DNA of 64,000 bases from the NCBI RefSeq assembly GCF_000346485.2, contig NZ_KQ976354.1, forward strand, positions 10,746,341 to 10,810,340, read 5' to 3'. The position numbers were made by a program, and so were the translations under genes. This document shows, piece after piece, positions 1 through 9,453 of the stretch (position 1 is the first letter of the stretch; each line of letters starts with the position of its first letter). Origin of the DNA: Scytonema hofmannii PCC 7110 (GTDB lineage Bacteria; Cyanobacteriota; Cyanobacteriia; Cyanobacteriales; Nostocaceae). The notes under the pieces were generated by a model, which saw only the letters and a program-made list of their open reading frames with translations, searched no databases and was not told the origin of the DNA.

Positions 1-3000
1 GGTCACTGGTCACTGGTTGCCGAACTGGCACGCGGATGATAAACTCTGCTCCCTGTCCAAGTTCTGACTTACACAAAAGTGACCCCCCGTGTTTTTCCGT
101 CACAATTTGATAGCTAATCGATAAGCCCATACCCGTTCCTTTGCCCACAGGTTTTGTCGTGAAGAAGAGATCGAACAGGCGTTGTCGAACAGACTCTGGC
201 ATACCTGGTCCATTATCTGCAATGCGGATTTCAACTTGATAATTATCGACTTGTTCGGTGTGAATAGTAATGGTTGGGGTTGTCAAAAGTTTTTGATTGT
301 TCAATAATGACTGTTCTAAAGCATTGATTGTGCCGCTTGATTCCAAAGAATCAATCGCATTACTCAACACATTCATAAACACCTGATTCAATTGCCCTGC
401 ATAGCATTCGACTAAAGGCAAATTACCGTAGTGTTTGATCACTTCAATCCCAGGACGGTCTGACTTTGCTTTAAAGCGATATTGCAAAATCATTAAAGTA
501 CTCTCAATCCCTTCATGAAGATTAACGGTTTTCATCTCAGCTTCGTCCATGCGAGAGAAAGTCCGTAGAGAAGCAACAATTTTTTGAATTCGTTCTGCGC
601 CAATTCGCATGGAGGACAGTAACTTGGGTAGGTCTTGAAGTAGAAATTCAAGGTCGATGGCTTGTGCTTCTTCTTGAATCTCTGGGTCGGGAAATGGGTC
701 ATGTTTCTGATAAAGTTCCAGCAGTCTCAGCACATCTTGAGTGTATTCCTTGGCATGGGTCAAGTTGCCAAAGATAAAATTGACTGGATTGTTGATTTCA
801 TGGGCAACTCCTGCTACCAATTGCCCTAAGCTTGACATTTTCTCGGTCTGCACGAGTTGGGCTTGGGTTTGTTGCAGTTTGTGCAGAGATTGTTCGAGTT
901 GAGAGGCTTTTTCTCGCTCTCGCGTTTCGGATGCGTGCAAAGCTGTGTTTTTAGCTTCGAGTTCTTGTGAGTAATTTTGTAGATCGGTGTAGAGACGGGC
1001 GTTATCAATTGCTATGGAAATTTGTGCTGTCAATAAATTCAGCACGTTTACCCGTTCTGGGGTAAAAGCACCAGGAATAAGATTATTTTCTAGGTAAAGA
1101 ATACCAGTAAACTTGCCAGAATGAATGAGCGGTAAACACAAAATTGATTTAGATTGGCGATCGGTGATATAAGCATCAATTGCAAAACGGGCGTCTTTAA
1201 CAGCATTGTCTAAAACTAGATTTTCTCTGGTTCTTTCGATATAGTTGCATAAGGCAACTGGCAGTAAGAGTGAATCTGTTGATTTCTCCAAGTTAACAAC
1301 AACACTGATGTCTTTCCCTTTAACCATTCCCGCCGCTTCTAGCATCCATTGATGCTCGTGCTTGGCAATAAAGTAACCTTGGACAGCGCCAGCATTTTCG
1401 ATCGCAATTTTCATCATTTTTTCCAGCAGGCGACTCAGCACTATTTCTTCTGACAGCACCTGTGAAGCTTTCATCACCGTCATCATGTCAAGAATGTAAG
1501 AGCCTCCGGTAACCGTGGAGTTTGTCTGAGTCAGTTCCAAGTAATTCGTTTCTGGCTTTTTTGTGTTTAACGGCGTAATGAATTGTGGGTATTTTGATTC
1601 TAAATCTTTAACTTTAGCAATAGCCCCCCAATTGTTATAAGCATAGTAAGCATTGGTCATGTAGGTTCGGGCAATTGTTTCTTTACCCCATGATAGATAG
1701 AATTTGGCCGCGAGTTCGTGGGCGAGTGCTTCTTCGTTGATGTATTCATTTTCTTTAGCAAGAGCGATCGCTCGATCGTACATCTCTATTGCTTCTAGTT
1801 TTTGGTTTAAAACTCGATGCCGTTCTGCCTCTACTAGATAAAATTTGTGCAGATGATTCATTGGGGCATGATGCGCCCATTTGAGCATTTTTTCTTGATT
1901 AGCTTGTACGCGAGCGAGAATACCCTGCTGCTCAGACTCTAGTCGCTCGCCATACACCGCCAGATGTATTAAAGAATCGTAGAAATGGAAGATAACAAAA
2001 ACTACCTGCCCTGTAGCTGCACCCAAATAATTTTCTGCTTGATTGAGATTTTCCAGTGCTTGGGAGTAGTTTTCAAATCGGTAACAAAGCTCCAATTTGT
2101 GAAAGTAGAAAAATTGAATTGCGACTTGGTCATTAGTTGAGTGGTGTAGGGGTAGCATTTTCTGCTCGTCATAAGCTTCACCCCTTAAAATGCAGGGATT
2201 TTGGCTTTTGCCCATTATATTTAAGACAGCTTGCCAATGGATTTCCTGATAATGAAGCGCTGTTTCTTGCTTGATTTTACTAATGGCATTCCAGTAAGTT
2301 ACCATTTCTTTTTCAACGAAAGTTAGTTGCTTGCCAACCAAATATAGTTGATAGCAGTATTCAAATGCACCATAAGCAGCATATTCTAAATCTCCAGTTT
2401 CCAACCCTCTAGAGTAATTTGACCGCATTGGTTCTAAGGTATTCTTGACGTGTTCTTTCCAATGCCGAATCAATATATTTACTATTTGGTACGTTTTGGT
2501 GCTGACTTCTTTGGCATTTAATTTTGAAACCAAACTTAAAGCTAATTGACCGAACTGATAGCCCCGCTCAATGTCTCCCACAACTCCACACAGAAGAAAA
2601 CCATAAAGGGCGTATGTATAGGGAGACACGGAAGCATTACCATATTGGACACATAAATTGACTTGTTTACATACCACTAGGGGTACTATTTCCGGAGCGC
2701 CCAAGTAGGTGGCAATAAATAGACTTGACAGTAGCTTTAACGCTGCTAACCTATCGGGGTTGGTCATTTGAGGTAAGTAAAGCAAGTCCAAGGGTTCTTT
2801 CCCACTCAAAATGGATGCGGTTTCCTCTAATGCTTGCCCAATATCTGAAGGTTTCACTGTTTTAGGAAACTCCACCCCCAAAAGCTGTAAGACTTGTAGC
2901 GCCGTATTAATTGCTTCGAGTAATTTGTTCTGCGCCATATAAGCTTGAATCTGGACTTCATATACCTTCACTTTGTCCACTAGCGAGGTGGCGCGATTTT

Positions 3001-5518
3001 GCACTACCGCAACAAATCTCTGCATTTCATCAAAATCACCGCTTAAAAATGCTGTCTCTGCTGCTTGCTCATACAGCGCTAATGTCAGTTCATACTGGCT
3101 CTCCCAACTATCTACCGCTAGAACAGATAAACCAACTTGTAAATATTTGATCGCCGACTCATAAGCTGTAGCTGCTTTTGCTTTTTGACCTGCAATCAAG
3201 TTCAGTTCTGCTAACTCGGATTTTTCCGACTCAGATATCAGTAAGTCAGCCCCATAATTCAGTTGGTTAACCAGCGCGAAAACATTTTCTTTGCGTTGTT
3301 CAGGTGTTGTATTTTGCAAAAGCAATTGACCAATTTTGAGGTGCGTTTCTTTTTTCTGTTCATTGGGAATGAGAGAATATGCTGCTTGCTGTACGCGATC
3401 GTGTAAAAACTTGTAGTCAACTTTGACATCAGTTAAAGTAATACCACCATGTTCTTCCTGACTAAATACTAAAGGAATTTTATAGTCCTGAGTTAATGGC
3501 AGAATTAACCCAGCTTGAAGCGCAGACCACAATTTCGCCGCAGTCGTTAGAGAAGAGGTTTCGTTAACGATCGCCAAAACTTCTAAGTTAAAAGTGTTAC
3601 CAATACAAGCAGCTAACTTTAGTACTTTTTGTGTTTCTAGTGACAGTTTGCGAATGTTTCTTGCCGTCAGTTCAACAACATTCAGATCGGTGATGCCAAT
3701 TGCTTGAATATCTTGAATATCCCACTGCCATGCCCCAGATTGGAAGTTATACGTTAACAAGTCTTCTTGATGCAGAGTTTTCAGGAGTTGCGTTAAAAAG
3801 AAGGGGTTCCCTCCAGTTTTATGGAAGAGTAATTCTGCCAGTGGCTTGCTGCATTCTGTTTCATTCAACGTATCCCCAATTAACGCCAACACATCCGTTA
3901 ACTGCAACGGTGACAGGACGATGTTATTGACAACCGCAGCCGAGGACTGAATTTTGGACAAACTCAGCATGAGTGGATGGGTGGGCGAGACTTCGTTATC
4001 GCGGTACGCTCCGATCAATAATAAATAATTGCGATCGCGATCCGTCATCAATAGCTCAATTAAGTTCAGCGATGCTGAATCTGCCCACTGTAAGTCATCC
4101 AGAAAGACCACCAGGGGATGGTCTTGATTCGTAAATACCCCAATAAATTGTCCAAAGACGCGATGGAAGCGATTTTGAGATTCTGCTGCACCCAGTTGTG
4201 GCAAAGGTGGTTGCTTACCAATAATCAGTTCCACTTCCGGAATCACATCAATAATAACTTGCCCGTTTTCCCCTAATGCAGTTAACAGTTTTTCTTTCCA
4301 AGCTTCAATTTGGGCAACGTTTTCGGTAAGTAACTGCTGAATTAAAGATTGGAAAGCCTGAATCAATGATGCATAGGGAATATTACGCTTGAACTGGTCA
4401 AACTTGCCCGCAATAAAATAACCCCTCGCCCTGACAATCGGTTTATGAACTTCATTCACGACACTTGTTTTGCCAATCCCAGAATAACCAGAGACAAGCA
4501 TCAGTTCGCTGCTACCAGCTGCCACACGTTCAAAAGCCGCCATTAACCTTGTGACTTCGGCTTCCCGTCCGTAAAGCTTTTGCCCAATCAAAAATTGCCC
4601 GGATTTGTCCCTTCTTCCCGGTACAAAGTTTTCTATCTTTCCAGTCGCCTGAAATTGAAATAAACATTCCTCTAAATCTGCTTTCAGTCCCCAAGCACTT
4701 TGATACCGCTCTTCTGCTGTTTTCGCTAACAATTTCAAAATAATCGCACTCATCGCCTCTGGCACTTCTTCTGTAACGCGACAAACAGTTTCTTGACAGG
4801 GGGAAGGTGGTGTTTTGGCAATGTGACAGTGTATCAACTCCATCGGGTCGATAGCATGAAACGGCAAAGTACCCGTCAGCATTTCATACAAAGTCACACC
4901 CAACGAATAAAAGTCAGTCCGATAGTCGATCGCTCGGTTCATTCTACCCGTTTGTTCGGGCGACATATAAGCAAGAGTCCCTTCGAGCAAATTTGGATTG
5001 CTGAAGGTAGGATTTTCTTTATCGAGGCGCGAGGAGATACTGAAATCAATTAATTTGACTTCACAAGAGTCAGGGTTAATCAGAATATTGTGTGGTTTAA
5101 TATCTTTATGGATAATTCGTTGGACGTGCAGTTCCCCTAAAATCTGTGCCAGATTAATTGCTACCTTCAGGAAAGCTATCAAGCTTGTTGTTGGAGTCGC
5201 GATAAGCCGGGTACGGCTTGCGCCAAAGGCGATCGCATCAATGAGCGAGCAACCCGGAACGTCTTCCAAAACCAAAGCCAGACCGTGCTGATAATTCTTT
5301 AACTCGTAGGGTTTGACAATGCCAGGAATTTGCAGAGGCTGAAGAATTTGATATTCGTGGCGCAGTCGCGCAATTTCCTCCAAGGATGGATGTTCGCAGA
5401 GGAGAGTTTTGACAATAACCGACACATTATCAGTTTCTCTCCGTCCCCGATAAATGACGGTTTTACTGCCAGAGTGAACGGTTTCTTTGAGTTGATAACC
5501 TGATAAAGTAGCTGTCAT
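1..5518 (-). CDS. Ser/Thr kinase-ATPase-GAF-histidine kinase giant receptor (3' edge cut)
   Basis: The product, about 1,840 residues, joins several signalling modules; only its last codon or two lie beyond the window edge. Residues 8-270 are a Ser/Thr kinase fold with catalytic loop IIHKDIKPHN near 130 and LIDFS in place of DFG, both common in this cyanobacterial family. A P-loop ATPase (GYSGIGKT near 345) and a long helical, TPR-like region follow. Then come a GAF domain (about 1355-1505), a coiled coil and a full histidine kinase core: VAHEINNP with the phosphoacceptor His near 1573, NVLSNAID, DNGPGMPE and GTGMGLS. No membrane segment is seen, so it is probably cytosolic. The ATG at 5516-5518 opens MTATLSGYQL, the expected kinase start. 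The C-terminus reads VTSD from a heptamer array. A repeat-derived insert of about 14 residues lies in the kinase domain. The signal sensed and the partner regulator are unknown. Confidence 0.92.
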   Translation of the reverse strand, partial: MTATLSGYQLKETVHSGSKTVIYRGRRETDNVSVIVKTLLCEHPSLEEIARLRHEYQILQPLQIPGIVKPYELKNYQHGLALVLEDVPGCSLIDAIAFGASRTRLIATPTTSLIAFLKVAINLAQILGELHVQRIIHKDIKPHNILINPDSCEVKLIDFSISSRLDKENPTFSNPNLLEGTLAYMSPEQTGRMNRAIDYRTDFYSLGVTLYEMLTGTLPFHAIDPMELIHCHIAKTPPSPCQETVCRVTEEVPEAMSAIILKLLAKTAEERYQSAWGLKADLEECLFQFQATGKIENFVPGRRDKSGQFLIGQKLYGREAEVTRLMAAFERVAAGSSELMLVSGYSGIGKTSVVNEVHKPIVRARGYFIAGKFDQFKRNIPYASLIQAFQSLIQQLLTENVAQIEAWKEKLLTALGENGQVIIDVIPEVELIIGKQPPLPQLGAAESQNRFHRVFGQFIGVFTNQDHPLVVFLDDLQWADSASLNLIELLMTDRDRNYLLLIGAYRDNEVSPTHPLMLSLSKIQSSAAVVNNIVLSPLQLTDVLALIGDTLNETECSKPLAELLFHKTGGNPFFLTQLLKTLHQEDLLTYNFQSGAWQWDIQDIQAIGITDLNVVELTARNIRKLSLETQKVLKLAACIGNTFNLEVLAIVNETSSLTTAAKLWSALQAGLILPLTQDYKIPLVFSQEEHGGITLTDVKVDYKFLHDRVQQAAYSLIPNEQKKETHLKIGQLLLQNTTPEQRKENVFALVNQLNYGADLLISESEKSELAELNLIAGQKAKAATAYESAIKYLQVGLSVLAVDSWESQYELTLALYEQAAETAFLSGDFDEMQRFVAVVQNRATSLVDKVKVYEVQIQAYMAQNKLLEAINTALQVLQLLGVEFPKTVKPSDIGQALEETASILSGKEPLDLLYLPQMTNPDRLAALKLLSSLFIATYLGAPEIVPLVVCKQVNLCVQYGNASVSPYTYALYGFLLCGVVGDIERGYQFGQLALSLVSKLNAKEVSTKTYQIVNILIRHWKEHVKNTLEPMRSNYSRGLETGDLEYAAYGAFEYCYQLYLVGKQLTFVEKEMVTYWNAISKIKQETALHYQEIHWQAVLNIMGKSQNPCILRGEAYDEQKMLPLHHSTNDQVAIQFFYFHKLELCYRFENYSQALENLNQAENYLGAATGQVVFVIFHFYDSLIHLAVYGERLESEQQGILARVQANQEKMLKWAHHAPMNHLHKFYLVEAERHRVLNQKLEAIEMYDRAIALAKENEYINEEALAHELAAKFYLSWGKETIARTYMTNAYYAYNNWGAIAKVKDLESKYPQFITPLNTKKPETNYLELTQTNSTVTGGSYILDMMTVMKASQVLSEEIVLSRLLEKMMKIAIENAGAVQGYFIAKHEHQWMLEAAGMVKGKDISVVVNLEKSTDSLLLPVALCNYIERTRENLVLDNAVKDARFAIDAYITDRQSKSILCLPLIHSGKFTGILYLENNLIPGAFTPERVNVLNLLTAQISIAIDNARLYTDLQNYSQELEAKNTALHASETREREKASQLEQSLHKLQQTQAQLVQTEKMSSLGQLVAGVAHEINNPVNFIFGNLTHAKEYTQDVLRLLELYQKHDPFPDPEIQEEAQAIDLEFLLQDLPKLLSSMRIGAERIQKIVASLRTFSRMDEAEMKTVNLHEGIESTLMILQYRFKAKSDRPGIEVIKHYGNLPLVECYAGQLNQVFMNVLSNAIDSLESSGTINALEQSLLNNQKLLTTPTITIHTEQVDNYQVEIRIADNGPGMPESVRQRLFDLFFTTKPVGKGTGMGLSISYQIVTEKHGGSLLCKSELGQGAEFIIRVPVRQPVTSD

Positions 5519-5719
5519 TGTCTTTCTCGTGCAGTATAAACATTCTTACTATGCCCATATCGGTTCGTATTCGTAATGTACGAGACAAAAATATACATAT
5601 CATCACACGATTTTACTGAAGAAGGGAATGGGTGCCATACATTAAATAATCAAGGAACCGCAGATGAACGCAGATGAACACAGATAAATCTGTACTTTAT
5701 TCAAGTGAGAACCGCTATC
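5519..5719. repeat. intergenic spacer with ACCGCAGATGAACGCAGATG-type repeat
   Basis: No gene is seen here. At 5655-5690 a short degenerate tandem repeat of the ACCGCAGATGAACGCAGATG type occurs, related to the ACCGCAGAGG/ACCGCAAAGACGC units near 28400, 30590, 45305, 46410 and 47850. The stretch next to the kinase start is AT-rich and presumably carries its promoter, but no clear -35/-10 pair could be fixed. Confidence 0.5.
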
Positions 5720-5821
5720 TAGCAGTCCTAAATCATTTGTGAGAAACTAGATCCCCGACAACATATGCGAAGTTGGGGATCTAAGCCTTTCAATTCTTAC
5801 AAATTAGATAGGATTGCTATA
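5720..5821. mobile_element. MITE-like inverted-repeat element, copy A1
   Basis: This is a non-coding element of about 102 bp. Its right end reads GGATTGCTATA and its left end is a decayed version (TAGCAGTCCTAAATCATTTG). The core is a hairpin built on ATCCCCGAC...GTTGGGGAT. The ends match those of the next element and of the element nested in the transposase remnant at 47815-47918. It abuts the next copy and shares its TATA. Confidence 0.6.
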
Positions 5822-5938
5822 GAAATCATAAATGATTTGTGAAAAACTTTAAGTACCGTAGCAATGCCCACCAACTAAAGCTTGCGGTGGGCATTGCCCA
5901 CCCTACGGATATTTCAAAAATCAAATAGGATTGCTATA
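5818..5938. mobile_element. MITE-like inverted-repeat element, copy A2
   Basis: This 121-bp element runs from TATAGAAATCATAAATGATT to CAAATAGGATTGCTATA. Its core is a different hairpin from copy A1, with GCAATGCCCACC facing GGTGGGCATTGCCCACC. The right-hand end CAAAAATCAAATAGGATTGC closely matches CAAAAATCAAACCGGATTCC of the element at 47815-47918. The flanking dinucleotide is TA, as expected for IS630/mariner-type mobility. Confidence 0.6.
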
Positions 5939-5980
5939 TAACCATAAATATACAGATACTCCCGCAACATCGCTCAACAC

Positions 5981-7336
5981 TTACAGTAACCCTGCTGATT
6001 CATAAAGTCGTTTGAGCATAGCCGTAATCTTATTCCCGTACTCTAAATCTGCTGACCACCTTCCTGATAGCTGGTTAATCGTTGAAGCAATACCTCTTGT
6101 CACAAACTGAAATCGCGGATCTACGACTTCTTGTACTAGGGGTTCCAAACTTGCGTAGGCTTTCAAATGTTGGATATGCGCCCGGACACCAATTCTTGCA
6201 CTCTCAAATGAAGCGGCTTCTGTACCTCCCCCTATAGTACCCAACCCGGCAAAATTATTTTGTTCGGCTCTTATATCACCACCAAATTGTAAAAACTCAG
6301 TTTCCAAACACATTTGGCAAAAAGCAGTATCATAATTCACTCCTTCGAGCGCTGCTTCTTCCCTATAAAGTTTTGGTAAGTCGGGAAACTGCACGATGGC
6401 ATTGTCATTGTTATTTCTTAAAAATATTTGCAACTGCACTTCTGACGCATTACCATGTGACATAATTCTGTCGATTTGAGCGGGACAAATTTGCAAAATT
6501 GAGCGCAAGGATAAAGTGCGGCGGCTGGCTTCCCAAGAAATTGAAATACTAAACTCCCGCAGTTCAACAGCTTTTACATAAACAACTCGGCGATAAGTTA
6601 CACGACGGACATTGGGTGCTTTGGACAAATCAATTCGCAAACGATCAACTAAATCGATGGGAATGTAAGCATTACTATTGATGAGTATTCCTTGCTCTGA
6701 GTAATTTTGTCCGTTAATATTGATATTAATCGCTTGATAAGTCGCTGGTTCTTGTCCGGTGTCTGTACCAGAGTCAACTTCCCGACACCAAGAAACCAGC
6801 CCTTCAGCAATTCCTGCTGCAAAATCACGACGGCGAGTTTGCAGCAAAGTGCGATCGTCTGGACTAGAGAGAAAACCAACTTGGATCGATAAAGAAGGAA
6901 CAGATGTTTGCCGACAAAATGTCAAACTTCCCATGGACGACATTGCATCTGACTTGACTCCCCTGTTAGGCAATTGAGGAACGCGACGCAGTAGCCCTAC
7001 AAGCAATAATTCCGCATGACTCTTGCGGTCTTCATTATTAGTGATATAGAATACACTAGCCCCACGCACAGAGGGATTGCTAGCTGTATCGCAATGAATT
7101 TCTAAAGCAACATCTTTTTGACGAGCACGGGAATTGATCCAAGCGATCGTCTGTGGAGCACTCAAATCATCGGGAACTGTAAAAACTTCAAAATTACGTG
7201 CTCTTAGTTCCGAAACAATCAGATCTCGCAGGAGAATCATCTCCTTGGCTTCATTGGTACCCCCGGCGATTGAACCCGGATCGATACCGGATGCTTCTTT
7301 ACCGCCATGAGCTGCTGACAGAAAAATACGTCCCAT
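5981..7336 (-). CDS. N-acetylmuramoyl-L-alanine amidase with glucosaminidase domain
   Basis: The 451-residue protein is predicted to cut peptidoglycan at two bonds. Residues 1-190 match the Amidase_3 fold: zinc-site candidates are H10 (AAHGG), E29 (TNEAKE) and H81 (EIHCD). Residues about 325-451 resemble a glucosaminidase-type domain, with a candidate catalytic Glu in MCLETEFL and the downstream NNFAGLG motif. Between them lies a beta-rich linker of about 130 residues. No signal peptide is visible, so export would need another route. Family members usually have a catalytic Glu in a VEVGFLSN-like strand, but here it reads SIQVGFLSS (Q152). The gene ends about 40 bp from the repeats on one side and is divergent from dnaG across a heptamer array on the other. 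The function is clear at the fold level; amidase activity is uncertain. Confidence 0.85.
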   Translation of the reverse strand: MGRIFLSAAHGGKEASGIDPGSIAGGTNEAKEMILLRDLIVSELRARNFEVFTVPDDLSAPQTIAWINSRARQKDVALEIHCDTASNPSVRGASVFYITNNEDRKSHAELLLVGLLRRVPQLPNRGVKSDAMSSMGSLTFCRQTSVPSLSIQVGFLSSPDDRTLLQTRRRDFAAGIAEGLVSWCREVDSGTDTGQEPATYQAINININGQNYSEQGILINSNAYIPIDLVDRLRIDLSKAPNVRRVTYRRVVYVKAVELREFSISISWEASRRTLSLRSILQICPAQIDRIMSHGNASEVQLQIFLRNNNDNAIVQFPDLPKLYREEAALEGVNYDTAFCQMCLETEFLQFGGDIRAEQNNFAGLGTIGGGTEAASFESARIGVRAHIQHLKAYASLEPLVQEVVDPRFQFVTRGIASTINQLSGRWSADLEYGNKITAMLKRLYESAGLL

Positions 7337-7415
7337 AATTAGTTATTGTCCTATATAACGATATTTTCTTATTTGTACCAAGCGCAGTTCCGCACCAATG
7401 AATATAATATCGATC

Positions 7416-7492
7416 GTGACCAGTGACCAGTGACCAGTGACCAGTGACCAGTGACCAGTGACCAGTGACCAGTGACCAGTGACCAGTGACCA
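7416..7492. repeat. heptamer array (GTGACCA) x 11
   Basis: Eleven perfect tandem copies of GTGACCA lie between the divergent amidase and dnaG genes, ending 2 bp before the dnaG ATG. It belongs to the same family as the arrays at 1-17, 9741-9856, 36816-36840, 49836-49924 and 50349-50402. Being this close to the start codon, it also displaces any normal ribosome binding site for dnaG. Confidence 0.95.
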
Positions 7493-7494
7493 AT

Positions 7495-9453
7495 ATGCAC
7501 ATTCCCCGCTTGCACCCAGATACAATTGATGAAGTTAAGCACAGAGCTGATATCTATGATGTCGTATCAGAACACGTTGTCTTACGCAAGCGCGGGAAAG
7601 ACTATGTAGGTTTGTGTCCCTTCCACTCAGAAAAAAGCCCTAGCTTCACTGTCAGCCAAACGAAACAAATGTACTACTGTTTTGGTTGTCACGCGGGAGG
7701 AAATGCCATTAAGTTTCTGATGGACTTGGAAAAGCGCTCCTTTGCTGAAGTGGTGCTGGATTTAGCACGGCGTTACCAAGTCCCAGTCAAAACTCAAGAA
7801 CCCGAACAATGGCAAGAATTGCAACGTCAGGTTTCTCTGCGAGAGCAACTGTATGAAGTCCTTGCTGTAGCAGCACAATTCTATCAACACGCTCTCAAGC
7901 GCAGTGGAGAGAATGCAATGCACTATTTGCAATCCAAACGCCAACTGAGAGCAGAAACAATTCAACACTTTGGTTTTGGATACGCGCCTGCAGGTTGGGA
8001 AACTCTTCACCGTTATTTGGTCAACGATAAAAATTATCCCGTACCACTGGTAGAAAAAGCAGGTTTGATTAAACCTCGCAAGGAAGGAAATGGTTATTAT
8101 GACGTGTTTCGCGATCGCATCATGATTCCCATTTGCGATGTACTCGGGCGCGTCATTGGTTTTGGTGGTAGAACTTTAGGAGATGACCAACCAAAGTATT
8201 TAAATTCCCCAGAAACAGAAGTCTTTCTCAAAGGGAAAACTTTATTTGCTCTAGACAAAGCCAAAGCAGCCATTTCCCAACTAGATCGAGTTGTAGTCGT
8301 AGAGGGATATTTTGATGCGATCGCGCTTCATGCTGCAGGTATTACCAACGCTGTTGCTTCCCTCGGTACAGCCCTGAGTTTAGAACAAGTTCGCGCCTGC
8401 TTGCGTTATACAGAATCCAAACAATTAATACTGAATTTTGATGCTGATACTGCGGGGACAAATGCTGCAGAAAAAGCCATAGGAGAAATTGCAGCGTTAG
8501 CATACAGTGGCGAAGTTCAGTTAAGAATTCTCAACATACCTGATGGCAAAGACGCCGACGAATACTTACTCAAAAGTAGCCCGGAAGACTACAAACAACT
8601 CTTAGCCAATGCTCCTCTTTGGCTGGATTGGCAAATTCAGCAAATGACAAAAGACCGAGACTTAAAGAAAGCGACTGACTTTCAGCAAGTGTCGCAGCAG
8701 ATGGTAAAATTACTAAAAAATATTGGTAATACTGATACACTAAACCATTATGTCTCTTCTTGTGCAGAAATTCTAGCTCAAGGAGATGCCAGATTAGTAC
8801 CGCTAAGAGTAGAAAATCTACTGTCTCAAATTCCAGCTTTATCCAGAAAAAAAGCAGTAGCACCTAAATTATACAAACCGCAATACAAACAGACACAGCG
8901 ATCGCATCAACAAGAAAGTGCAGATACACAGGACAACGTCTCTATTGCTTTAACTCCAGAACAAATTCTTCTAGAACAAGCAGAAGCTTTGTTGCTTCAA
9001 ATATACTTGCACTATAAAGAATATCGTCAAGCGATCGTTGCAGCACTAGAAGAAAGGGATTTACAATTTAGCCTTTCCCATCACCGATTCCTATGGCAAC
9101 AAATTTTGGAAATTTCAGATGAAATGGAACCCGATTTATTATCAACTGTGCAAGATAGATGTCTGGAATTTCCTGAAGAAACAGAATTAGTAGCTCACTT
9201 ATTTCATTTAAATGAGAAAACTCAAAAAGAAATATTACTACGCCATGACAAATTGATTCAGGCTGCAACGGCGTCTATGGAAGCTGTGATGAGAGAGAAG
9301 CGCTATCGTTACTTCCGGGAACTTTTTGATCGAACCGATCCTAAAGTGGAACCAGAAAAATGGCAGTCATATTACCAAGCTTTTTATGCTGAAAAAATGC
9401 GGCTTCAAGAATTAGACCGCCAGCGTCAATTTTCCATATCAGATTTGTTGTGA
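7495..9453 (+). CDS. dnaG: DNA primase DnaG
   Basis: The protein makes RNA primers for chromosomal replication at the fork together with the DnaB helicase. The 652-residue product has the N-terminal zinc finger (CPFH near 41, CFGC near 61), the RNA-polymerase core, a TOPRIM domain with VVVEGYFDA near 270 and the metal-binding LNFDADTAG near 315, and a C-terminal helical region from about 490 expected to bind DnaB. Length is normal for cyanobacterial DnaG. I chose the ATG at 7495 (MHIPRLHPDTIDEV), which matches the family N-terminus. A GTG at 7486 inside the heptamer array would add three residues and cannot be excluded. No Shine-Dalgarno sequence is present because the array runs up to the start. 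Confidence 0.97.
   Translation: MHIPRLHPDTIDEVKHRADIYDVVSEHVVLRKRGKDYVGLCPFHSEKSPSFTVSQTKQMYYCFGCHAGGNAIKFLMDLEKRSFAEVVLDLARRYQVPVKTQEPEQWQELQRQVSLREQLYEVLAVAAQFYQHALKRSGENAMHYLQSKRQLRAETIQHFGFGYAPAGWETLHRYLVNDKNYPVPLVEKAGLIKPRKEGNGYYDVFRDRIMIPICDVLGRVIGFGGRTLGDDQPKYLNSPETEVFLKGKTLFALDKAKAAISQLDRVVVVEGYFDAIALHAAGITNAVASLGTALSLEQVRACLRYTESKQLILNFDADTAGTNAAEKAIGEIAALAYSGEVQLRILNIPDGKDADEYLLKSSPEDYKQLLANAPLWLDWQIQQMTKDRDLKKATDFQQVSQQMVKLLKNIGNTDTLNHYVSSCAEILAQGDARLVPLRVENLLSQIPALSRKKAVAPKLYKPQYKQTQRSHQQESADTQDNVSIALTPEQILLEQAEALLLQIYLHYKEYRQAIVAALEERDLQFSLSHHRFLWQQILEISDEMEPDLLSTVQDRCLEFPEETELVAHLFHLNEKTQKEILLRHDKLIQAATASMEAVMREKRYRYFRELFDRTDPKVEPEKWQSYYQAFYAEKMRLQELDRQRQFSISDLL

Noticed and set aside
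5040-5130. HKD and DFS in place of HRD and DFG in the giant kinase
   Set aside because: These variants are usual in this class of kinase-ATPase-histidine kinase proteins, so they do not show an inactive kinase.
7299-7525. Minus-strand frames rich in VTGHWSL repeats near dnaG
   Set aside because: They are the translation of the GTGACCA array, which lacks stops on that strand; they have no gene-like sequence outside it.
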